From Affinundibacterium flavidum (GTDB taxonomy: Bacteria; Pseudomonadota; Gammaproteobacteria; Burkholderiales; Burkholderiaceae_D): DNA of 64,000 nt. Shown here in pieces: positions 39,301 through 46,414 of this stretch (the first letter of the stretch is position 1; every line of letters begins with the position of its first letter). The DNA lies in contig NZ_JACOGA010000004.1 in NCBI RefSeq assembly GCF_014284175.1, forward strand, positions 124,001-188,000. Direction: 5' to 3'. The notes beneath the pieces were generated by a model. That model ran no database searches. It was not told where the DNA came from and saw only the letters and a program-made list of their open reading frames with translations. Made by a program: the position numbers and the translations under genes.

Positions 39301-42300
39301 CTTTGGAAACAGGTGCAACCGATCGTTTAGCGAGTTACGCAAGTGGCACGGGCACCAATACCTTACACTTTACTTACACGGTGCAGGCGGGCGACACTTC
39401 GGCCGATCTCAACTATTATGATGCCTCGGCATTAGGCCTGTCTGGCGGCACGATCAAAAATGCGAATGATGTCACTGACGCTGATCTCGACTTGCCAGCG
39501 ACCAATGCAGCCGCCTCACTGGGAGGTGGCAAAAGCATAGAGATAGACACAACAGCGCCAAGCACCACCATTGCAACAGCCTCACTGAGCGCAGATACTG
39601 GTATCTCAGGAACCGACTTCATTGCCAATACCGGAACCCAGACCATTGGCGGTACACTCAGTGCCAATCTGGCATCGGGCGAAACCGTCGAAGTGTCCGT
39701 CGATAATGGTTCTACGTGGAGCGATGCCTCGGCCTCAGTAGGAAGCAAGGCCTGGTCTATTAATAAAACACTGACCGGCAGCAATACCATCAAAGTCAAA
39801 GTCAGCGACACCGCAGGGAATGATGGCACTGTCTATTCACACAGCTATGTAATCGACACCACGGCGCCGACAACAACCATCGCCACTATGGGTCTATCAG
39901 ATGATCATGGCGTTTCAACGACCGATTTCATTACCGACACCGCAATCCAAACAATTTCAGGCACCTTAAGTGCAGGCATCGCCGCTGGCGAAATTGTCAA
40001 AGTGTCGGTCAATAATGGCTCCACATGGGCAATCGCTACCACCACCTTAGGCAGCAAAAATTGGACGATCGATACGACGATCGTTGGCAGCAATACCATC
40101 AAAGTCAGCGTAGATGACACTGCGGGTAATTCAGGCACAATGGCATCGCAAGCCTACGTTTTGGATACCACAGCGCCGACTAAAACAATCGCCAGTGCTC
40201 AGTTTTCAGTCGATAACGGCGTATCGAATTCCGACTTTATTACCAACACGGCCAACCAAACCATCTCAGGCACGCTCAATGTCAATATCGCCAGCGGTGA
40301 ACGCGTTGAAGTCTCCATCGATAATGGCGCAAGCTGGTCGGATGCCACGACGACAGTAGGGCAAAGTAGCTGGACTATTGACAAAACCTTAAGCGGCAGC
40401 AATACGCTAAAGGTCAGAGTGTCTGACACGGCGGGTAATAGTGGTACGACGTATTCACAAGCTTATGTACTCAACACAGTGGCACCGACCACCACCATCG
40501 CCACGGCCGGCCTTTCCTCAGATACTGGTATCTTATCGAACGACTTCATTACCCAAACGGCCGCGCAGACAATTTCAGGAACGCTCAGTGCAGTACTGGG
40601 AGCAGACGAACTTGTTGAAGTATCGATTGATAATGGCGCGACATGGGACGATGCCACGGCAACAGTAGGCACTAAAGCCTGGACGATAGATAAAACGCTG
40701 AGTGGCACAGATACGATCAAAGTAAAAGTCAGTAACACCGCTGGCAATAATAGTACAGTCTATTCACATACCTACACCATTGACGCCACAGCGCCGACCA
40801 ATACTAATGCAACGATGACGTTGTCCGACGATTATGGTATTTCATTGACCGATTTCATCACCAATACCGGAGATCAGACGATTTCTGGCATGTTAAGCGC
40901 CAACCTTGCGGCAGATGAAAGTGTCGAAGTCTCAATCAACAATGGCAGCACGTGGACAAACGCAACATCCACTACTGGCAGTAAAGCTTGGACAATCAAT
41001 AAAACACTCTCTGGCAATGACACGATCAAGGTGCGAGTCACCGATGCTGCAGGTAACAACGGCACAGCCGCAAGCAAAGCCTATGTCATTGACACTACAG
41101 CTCCAACAAAAACGATTGCCACTGCACAGTTTTCGGCCGACAGCGGCGTTTCCGATTCAGATTTCATTACCAATACCGCCAATCAAACCATTTCTGGCAC
41201 GCTCAATACGACCATCGCCAGCGGCGAACGAGTCGAAGTCTCTATTAACAACGGCAGCACGTGGGTGGACGCAACGACTTCAGTTGGTGCGAACACTTGG
41301 ACTATCGACAAAGTCTTAAGCGGCAGCGGCACGCTCAAGGTTCGGGTCTCGGACACGGCAGGTAATAGCGGCACAGTGTATTCGCAGGCCTATGTACTGA
41401 ACACCAATGCACCAACCACTACCATTTTCTCTACAAGCTTATCCGCGGACACGGGTATATTGTCGAACGACTTCATTACTAAAATCGCAGCACAGACCAT
41501 TGCAGGAACGCTCAGTGCAAATCTGGCAGGCGATGAATTTGTCGAAGTCTCCATCAACAATGGCAGTACATGGACAAGTGCATCATCCACCATAGGCAGC
41601 AAAAACTGGTCAATAGATACAACCCTATCTGGCAGCGACACAATTCAAGTACGCGTCACCGACACTGCAGGTAACAGTGGCACGGTAGCAAGTAAAGCCT
41701 ATGTGATTGATACAACAGCCCCAACCAAAACAATTGCCACTGCAATGTTTTCGGATGACAGCGGCCCATCCGATTCAGACTTCGTTACCAATACTGCCAA
41801 CCAAACCATCTCAGGCACGCTCAATGCCAATATCGCTAGCGGCGAACGAGTTGAGGTCTCCATCGATAATGGCGCAAGCTGGTCAGATGCCACTACGACG
41901 GTAGGGCAAAGTACCTGGACTATCGACAAGACCTTAAGCGGCAACAGTACACTGAAGATCAGAGTGTCAGACACGGCGGGCAATAGTGGTACGACGTATT
42001 CACAAGCTTATGTACTCAACACGGTGGCACCGACCACCACCATCGCCACTGCCGGCCTTTCTGCCGATACTGGTACCTTATCGAACGACTTCATTACCAA
42101 AACCGCCGGACAGACAATTTCTGGAACGCTCAGTGCGACTCTGGGAGCGGACGAATTTGTTGAAGTGTCGATTGATAATGGCGCGACATGGAACAATGCG
42201 ACGGCAACAGTAGGCACTAAAGCCTGGACGATAGATAAAACACTGAGTGGCACCGATACGATTAAAGTAGTCGTCAGCAATACGGCTGGCAACAGTGGTA

Positions 42301-44021
42301 CCGTTCTGTCAAAAGCCTTCAAGATCGACACCACTGCACCAACGCTCACGATGAATAGCAATCTTCTGAGCATGAATGGTGGTCAGACTGCAACCCTGAC
42401 TTTCAACTTTAGCGAAGATCCAAGTTCTAGCTTCTCGCTCAGCGATATCAGCGTAAGCGGCGGTAGCGTCAGCGCTCTCGCAGGTACGGGATTGCAACGC
42501 ACGGCGACCTTTATACCGAGTAAAAGCGGCACTGCGAGCATCCAAGTCAGCACCGGAAAATACACCGATATCGCAGGCAACGACGGTAGCGGAGATCAAG
42601 TATCGATAGAAGTCCTCAATCGTGCCCCGAGCACCAGCAATCACACCAGTACTATCAATGAAGATGTCACCTACACATTCTCAACTGCTGACTTTAATTT
42701 CTCTGACTTAGATAGTGGCAATACCTTGCAATCGGTTTTGGTCACCACCTTACCGGGCGCTGGCGCTCTGACCTTAAATAGCAATCCAGTAACGCAAAAT
42801 CAAACCATCAGCGCGCAGGATATCATCGCTGGACGCCTCAGTTTCACCCCTGTGGCAAATGCCAACGGCACTGCTTACGCAAACTTCGGATTTAAGGTCA
42901 GCGATGGAGAATCACTGTCAAATGCAGCGACTTGGTCGGTTAATGTTACTGCGGTCAATGATGCGCCAACCGGCACTGTGACCATCACTGGCAATCTGAA
43001 CGTGGGGCAAGTACTGACTGCCATTAGCACCATCAGCGATCAAGATGGTATGGGGCCAATCACCTACACTTGGAGATCAGGCGGCTCATTAATCAAGGGC
43101 GTGACCGATGCAAACTTCACCTTACGCAGTATTGACGTGGGCAAGACAATTACGGTCAACGCAACATACATTGATCAGCAAATGAACATTGAAAATGTCT
43201 CCTCTGCTGCCACCGGCGTCGTTATCGACAATAATCACGCGCCAACGGGAACAGTGAACTTTACTGGCCTCAACAAGCAGGGAGAAACACTCGCGGCGAC
43301 GAATACGCTGGCAGATATTGATGGCATGGGCACAGTCAGCTATCAGTGGCGTGCGAACGGTGTCAATATTGACGGCGCAACCAATCCAACTCTCACCCTA
43401 GGACAAGCGCAGGTGGGTAAGTACATTTCGGTGACGGCTATTTATCTGGATTTACTCGGCAACACCGAGCGGATCAACTCAGGTGCTAGTCCGGCGGTAA
43501 TCAATGTCAACGATGCACCGACCGGTACGGTCAGTCTCATCGGTCAGGCAAAAGTCGGCCAAGTTTTGAGCGTCAACAGTACCGTCAATGACCTTGATGG
43601 GATGGGCACGGTTTATTATCGCTGGATGGCAGATGGTGTGAATATCAAAGGTGCGAGCTCTTCGAGCTACACGCTTAAGACTAGCGATGTGGGCAAGCAG
43701 ATTACCGTCAAAGTTTATTACACCGATCTTGGCAACACCGAAGAGAGTGTAACTTCGGCACCGACGGCGGCGGTAGTATCCGCAGGCCTCTTTGCTTTTG
43801 CAGGGCCAGGCAGCAACGGCGGCACCATACCAACAAGTATCATCGCATCGTCATTCGGCGCAAACGATGCACATGACGCGTATTTCTACGGCAAACATTT
43901 TGGTGTTTTGGAAGCTGCATCTTACACGCCAGAATCCAACATTTTCACGGCGAATGAAGTAGCGCACTTGGTTCAAACTGACTTGATCGGTACGCATCAT
44001 ATCGCTGAAATTTATTTTTGA
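36309..44021 (+). CDS. Giant DUF4347 / Ig-like repeat surface protein
   Basis: 2570 residues from the ATG at 36309 (AAGGA 8 bp upstream; 31 further codons are open upstream but unlikely). No classical signal peptide. Residues about 28–195 form a DUF4347 domain (AFIANNVQDYASLIASL, IHLITHGSNGVIDLG, DVLIYACDVAENTEG). Residues about 595–955 contain repeats of the type FVAVWQSDGQG...GIYAQIY. Nine bacterial Ig-like repeats of about 102 residues follow (about 1085–2005), then a cadherin-like segment and three repeats starting APTGTV (about 2218–2490). The C-terminus ends HIAEIYF, hydrophobic as in type I secretion signals. Probably a secreted adhesin or matrix protein exported by the nearby system. 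Confidence 0.88.
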   Translation: MSIFTPASIEDSRIQSTSANGIAPVTRKEIAFIANNVQDYASLIASLKSNVEVHVLDSTQNALEQIASILAHRGNIDAIHLITHGSNGVIDLGNAQLNTSNLSQYDATLNSIKSSLNNQADVLIYACDVAENTEGLAFIQALSVKLDAEISASNDLTGNQALGGNWILEKSTGAIETASPFDQAKLLSYQFALAAPTIGGTAAGQTVHDIGTIKPFANVTINDADGGATETVTITLDTAAKGVFTAASLTASGFSTSNGGLSYTHAAASPATVQAAIRQLVFDPADNRVATGSTETTTFTIGVNDGNSGVVNNSTTTVISASVDYVQKTFSPAMNGLSVRPGGTSFTWTYSSIFDSGFYDVVAFGWILTRGSFQYSTNGGSTWIDYVDTSKANGNTGPVNFIETAGTTWRYVDHNLTNTPATETVGYTYRATEGGGTTGAGLFLSIDLAPTDISTNNIYVLTNSTTGTAFATLAPTDTGDTNYGLWQIDSQSNANLFTLVSNNNGSNGINTAAVKIGSGTLPAVGQTATLTAHYYDIYQHNSNGTPLAGEGISKQFTFHVVDDQSREFDFSNDINTSTTAANSQLRPTITTLSNGNFVAVWQSDGQGEATGKNGIYAQIYTEAGVAVGSEFAITVAANGTDDITPVVTALGSGRFAVAYTTDGTSTDIAVRFVAANGTIEGEVIANTTVTDAQVTPTITTLSDGNVLVAWVTTETVQEIHAQKFNPTTRAKIGGEITIFTDDPVTPVGVANPTITALAGGEYVTAWGDGNGNVNAVRSAAPSTIISVSTDASAFSVDTGFPLPRITTLTNGSFVIAWDSAANDTVNYLRSDIFFQRFSSAGAKLGSITQANVDPASNSLKYEASIAASSDGGFIITWQSDLGDYDQNGIFARRFNSSGVAAEASEFEINQYRKGDQNSPAVTALSSGKFAVVWVDNDSDGAGNAGIEGRVLLSTATNPAVVTSVSATTADGVYKAGDIIDITIVFDKAVDVTGVPKLTLETGATDRLASYASGTGTNTLHFTYTVQAGDTSADLNYYDASALGLSGGTIKNANDVTDADLDLPATNAAASLGGGKSIEIDTTAPSTTIATASLSADTGISGTDFIANTGTQTIGGTLSANLASGETVEVSVDNGSTWSDASASVGSKAWSINKTLTGSNTIKVKVSDTAGNDGTVYSHSYVIDTTAPTTTIATMGLSDDHGVSTTDFITDTAIQTISGTLSAGIAAGEIVKVSVNNGSTWAIATTTLGSKNWTIDTTIVGSNTIKVSVDDTAGNSGTMASQAYVLDTTAPTKTIASAQFSVDNGVSNSDFITNTANQTISGTLNVNIASGERVEVSIDNGASWSDATTTVGQSSWTIDKTLSGSNTLKVRVSDTAGNSGTTYSQAYVLNTVAPTTTIATAGLSSDTGILSNDFITQTAAQTISGTLSAVLGADELVEVSIDNGATWDDATATVGTKAWTIDKTLSGTDTIKVKVSNTAGNNSTVYSHTYTIDATAPTNTNATMTLSDDYGISLTDFITNTGDQTISGMLSANLAADESVEVSINNGSTWTNATSTTGSKAWTINKTLSGNDTIKVRVTDAAGNNGTAASKAYVIDTTAPTKTIATAQFSADSGVSDSDFITNTANQTISGTLNTTIASGERVEVSINNGSTWVDATTSVGANTWTIDKVLSGSGTLKVRVSDTAGNSGTVYSQAYVLNTNAPTTTIFSTSLSADTGILSNDFITKIAAQTIAGTLSANLAGDEFVEVSINNGSTWTSASSTIGSKNWSIDTTLSGSDTIQVRVTDTAGNSGTVASKAYVIDTTAPTKTIATAMFSDDSGPSDSDFVTNTANQTISGTLNANIASGERVEVSIDNGASWSDATTTVGQSTWTIDKTLSGNSTLKIRVSDTAGNSGTTYSQAYVLNTVAPTTTIATAGLSADTGTLSNDFITKTAGQTISGTLSATLGADEFVEVSIDNGATWNNATATVGTKAWTIDKTLSGTDTIKVVVSNTAGNSGTVLSKAFKIDTTAPTLTMNSNLLSMNGGQTATLTFNFSEDPSSSFSLSDISVSGGSVSALAGTGLQRTATFIPSKSGTASIQVSTGKYTDIAGNDGSGDQVSIEVLNRAPSTSNHTSTINEDVTYTFSTADFNFSDLDSGNTLQSVLVTTLPGAGALTLNSNPVTQNQTISAQDIIAGRLSFTPVANANGTAYANFGFKVSDGESLSNAATWSVNVTAVNDAPTGTVTITGNLNVGQVLTAISTISDQDGMGPITYTWRSGGSLIKGVTDANFTLRSIDVGKTITVNATYIDQQMNIENVSSAATGVVIDNNHAPTGTVNFTGLNKQGETLAATNTLADIDGMGTVSYQWRANGVNIDGATNPTLTLGQAQVGKYISVTAIYLDLLGNTERINSGASPAVINVNDAPTGTVSLIGQAKVGQVLSVNSTVNDLDGMGTVYYRWMADGVNIKGASSSSYTLKTSDVGKQITVKVYYTDLGNTEESVTSAPTAAVVSAGLFAFAGPGSNGGTIPTSIIASSFGANDAHDAYFYGKHFGVLEAASYTPESNIFTANEVAHLVQTDLIGTHHIAEIYF

Positions 44022-44032
44022 TAGAGGTGCAA

Positions 44033-44073
44033 ATTCGAATCTGAATTTGGATCTGAATTCGAATCGAAATTTG
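44033..44073 (+). repeat. 12-bp tandem repeat after the DUF4347 gene stop
   Basis: ATTCGAATCTGA, ATTTGGATCTGA, ATTCGAATCGAA, ATTTG: about 3.4 units beginning 11 bp after the stop and ending before the terminator. Confidence 0.8.
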
Positions 44074-44095
44074 TCCTAAATTTGACCCAAGAATC

Positions 44096-44128
44096 AGCCT
44101 TGCAGGTTTACCTGCAAGGCTGTACTTT
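44096..44128 (+). terminator. Terminator of the DUF4347 gene
   Basis: Perfect stem AGCCTTGCAGG/CCTGCAAGGCT (44096–44106, 44111–44121) followed by GTACTTTTT. Confidence 0.85.
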
Positions 44129-44228
44129 TTGCTGAAGGCAATTCCTTCTGCACTCGACTAAGCGTAACTACACAAGTCCTTCTAAAGCGTTAAGAAATAA
44201 GGAAGGCGATGTCACAGCGATGCCCGTC

Positions 44229-44308
44229 ATTCCTGCGTAGGCAGGAATCTAGCGACGTTCGCTGATCAACAAAAACCACTCGACTCCTGCTGCCTACACA
44301 GGAGCGCC
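44229..44308. repeat. Intergenic repeat fragments (hairpin ATTCCTGC/GCAGGAAT and CCACTCGACTCCTG)
   Basis: A small hairpin at 44229–44248 is of the common CATTCCTGCGTAGGCAGGAAT type. Close by, AAAAACCACTCGACT recurs at about 31151–31166. The remainder of 44130–44410 shows no gene. Confidence 0.5.
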
Positions 44309-44413
44309 GGTTAATGGTTTTTGCCGCTTGCAGGACTGGTGTAGGTACCTATGCTTGATGGAAAGAACAAATTTAAGTTCGTGGTTCAATTTCAGGATGG
44401 CGATACCCCCAAA

Positions 44414-44449
44414 AAAAAGACCGCCTAACAGATGTTAGGCGGTCTTTTT
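44414..44449. terminator. Strong bidirectional terminator before RTX gene 3 (minus) end
   Basis: Perfect 15-bp stem AAAAAGACCGCCTAA/TTAGGCGGTCTTTTT (44414–44428, 44435–44449). It ends RTX gene 3 on the minus strand and would also stop read-through from the left. Confidence 0.9.
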
Positions 44450-44554
44450 ACAAAACTCTGATACTTCACATCCTAAATTTGCGCATAAGTTCTATACGCA
44501 AATTCACAACGCTGCACTAATTGAGCAGAAGCTCAGTGCAAATAACGACGAATA

Positions 44555-45148
44555 TTAAACAGGAATATAAGTTTCAATATCTCCAGCTTTCAAATCTGGA
44601 TGACCAAGCAGAGTCGCGATCAAGATCTTCGCATCACCACCATTGCCGTCTGCGTCGAAATACAGGCTACCTGTAGCACGGTCATAAATGAAATAATCAT
44701 TGTTGTCGACTGCTGCAGTACCAGTAACAAAGTAAGCTGGATCAATCGGACCTGATTGTAGATTAATGCCTTGCACAGGATCTTGTACGCGTATCTTATC
44801 AACACCAGAAACGAAGTCGGCAATAAGATTTGTTGGTTGTATGATCGGGCCAAACGGTATGACATGATAGTCGTTCAAAACAAAAGTATCGGCACCATAA
44901 CCACCAGCCAATACGTTATTACCCGTGCCGCCGTCTAATTCGTCATTGCCGTCACCACCAAACAGGTGATCATTGCCATCTTCGCCCATCAGGACGTCGT
45001 TACCGATACCACCGTACAGGTAGTCATTACCATCTTCACCGAAGATAGTATCGTTGCCACCATTACCGTAAATAACGTCATTGCCCGTCGTGCCGAAGCC
45101 GAGATCATCATTTTCGCTTAAATACTGGGTTCTAGAAGTTTTTGCCAT
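44555..45148 (-). CDS. Small RTX calcium-binding protein 3
   Basis: 197 residues, AAGGGATG before the ATG. The tag MAKTSRTQYLSENDDLGFG is followed by eight regular RTX units (GNGGNDTIF, GEDGNDYLY, GGIGNDVLM, GGDGNDELD). The C-terminal domain has LIADFVSGVDKIRV, FIYDRATGSLYFDADGNGGDAKILIATLLGHPDLKAGDI, the same pattern as in RTX proteins 1 and 2 and, more distantly, the end of the 4150-residue protein. Its repeats are more canonical than those of the other two. Probably secreted by the type I system; role unknown. Confidence 0.92.
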   Translation of the reverse strand: MAKTSRTQYLSENDDLGFGTTGNDVIYGNGGNDTIFGEDGNDYLYGGIGNDVLMGEDGNDHLFGGDGNDELDGGTGNNVLAGGYGADTFVLNDYHVIPFGPIIQPTNLIADFVSGVDKIRVQDPVQGINLQSGPIDPAYFVTGTAAVDNNDYFIYDRATGSLYFDADGNGGDAKILIATLLGHPDLKAGDIETYIPV

Positions 45149-45271
45149 TATTCATCCCTTTCGTTTTTAACCAAATCTAGCTCTTTAGATTCCATCTCTG
45201 AGCTGTTTTTTAAGTCAATTTTTTGAAATTACTGTAATCCTCATCCATGATAGCGAATCAAGAAAATTGGT

Positions 45272-45307
45272 CAAGTGAAACTTTGCAATTTGCCACAAAG
45301 TTTCACT
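45272..45307. promoter_or_regulatory. 13-bp inverted repeat upstream of RTX gene 3
   Basis: AAGTGAAACTTTG and CAAAGTTTCACTT (45272–45284, 45295–45307) form a perfect inverted repeat with a 10-bp spacer, 124 bp upstream of the RTX 3 start. No T-run follows at once, so an operator is more likely than a terminator. It is not the CRP-type palindrome. The rest of 45149–45428 holds nothing else obvious. Confidence 0.45.
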
Positions 45308-45428
45308 TATTCCAGATGCAGATGCACAGAAAGCGACGATTTCGCTCGTCGGGATCATCTGCGCATATCTCCATTGTTTTTTGAAATTTATTTAATATCA
45401 AAATATCTCAATAGCGCTCTATGTCAGA

Positions 45429-46280
45429 TTATTTCATCCAATCAAATTTTAGGATTTCACCCTGTGGATCACCGAACATTTGGGCGAGATTTTTGGTATC
45501 AAGGGGTGCTATTTTTTCGGCTGCCTTGGCAAGTGCTTGATGGCGTTTTAGGAGCTCGACCAACACGGTAACACGGCTCATTGAGAGTAACTGTGCATAC
45601 GCTATGGCGAGTGCGTGATCGCGGTGCAACTGCACTAAAGTCGCATCTTCAATGGTGCGCAAAGCTTGTTCGTCGATACAGAATAGACCTTGCGGGACGG
45701 TCGTCGTCGGCTCAGCGGTAATGCCGGCAGTATTCATAATCGGTGCCCAAGGTTTCAATAAGTTCGCTGCCGCCAGGGAGTTCACTGCTGTTTGCGTCAA
45801 GTTTTGCTTGATCACAATGTCGGAGAGAAATTGAATTGCTTGCTTGAGCGTCTCTTGTTGATTGCCTGCGTCATCGAAGAAGCGAATTTCACCTTGATTG
45901 GCGTCGGGCTTTTCGCAATACAAACCACTCGCACGATCAAAACACAGTTGGAATTGTTGTTCGTTGTCTGATTTCGCGCCGGCAGCTTGCAGGCTGAAAG
46001 GATAAGCTCGCAAATGATTCGGCAAATACCTGCCACCCCAACGCCCTTGTTCATCGACAAACAGATTACGTCCATCTTTAAATCCGGTCACGGCGACCAG
46101 CACAAACATGCCATCAGGCATTTTTGCAAACGCCAGCGGCAAACTTGCGACTAAAGCGCCTATTTCAGAAATCTGTATCGGGAGCGCTGGCTGCTCTTTT
46201 GCGAAGAGATAATTGCTGACTGGACGAAAACCATGTTGCGCTGCGCTAATTTGATCAATTGCCTGGATGTTAGGTGTCAT
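45429..46280 (-). CDS. SapC-family protein
   Basis: 283 residues, soluble, no signal peptide. It matches the SapC family: HGFRPVSNYLFAKEQPALPIQISEIGALVASLPLAF, FVLVAVTGFKDGRNLFVDEQGRWGGRYLPNHLRAYPF, LCFDRASGLYCE, and a helical C-terminus with LLKRHQALAK. In Campylobacter the sapC gene belongs to the S-layer export/switching locus, although the biochemical role is unknown. Here it lies between an RTX gene and the giant DUF4214 gene, on the same strand as the latter. This supports a surface-layer role for the cluster. Confidence 0.9.
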   Translation of the reverse strand: MTPNIQAIDQISAAQHGFRPVSNYLFAKEQPALPIQISEIGALVASLPLAFAKMPDGMFVLVAVTGFKDGRNLFVDEQGRWGGRYLPNHLRAYPFSLQAAGAKSDNEQQFQLCFDRASGLYCEKPDANQGEIRFFDDAGNQQETLKQAIQFLSDIVIKQNLTQTAVNSLAAANLLKPWAPIMNTAGITAEPTTTVPQGLFCIDEQALRTIEDATLVQLHRDHALAIAYAQLLSMSRVTVLVELLKRHQALAKAAEKIAPLDTKNLAQMFGDPQGEILKFDWMK

Positions 46281-46328
46281 AAATATCTATATGAATCTCT
46301 AAAAATAAAAAAATACTGCTCTCATAAA

Positions 46329-46368
46329 GAGAAACCCCCCGAATCCGGCCGGATCCGAGGGGTTTCTC
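46329..46368 (-). terminator. Terminator of the giant DUF4214 gene
   Basis: Stem GAGAAACCCC/GGGGTTTCTC (46329–46338, 46359–46368) with an inner pair ATCCGG/CCGGAT. Strong structure, only a short T-tract on the minus strand. Confidence 0.8.
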
Positions 46369-46414
46369 ATTCACAGAACCTGAGAAAATCTCAGGCTCTA
46401 TACACTACATCGAC

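Noticed and set aside
39560..42340. Regularly spaced repeats that might suggest a CRISPR-like array
   Set aside because: The period is about 306 bp, coding and in frame, with protein-level conservation; these are Ig domain repeats.
39416..42373. Series of antisense open frames (for example 39416–39829, 40463–40747, 41699–41983) under the Ig repeats
   Set aside because: They recur at each repeat in the same position and therefore derive from the repeated sense sequence, not from separate genes.
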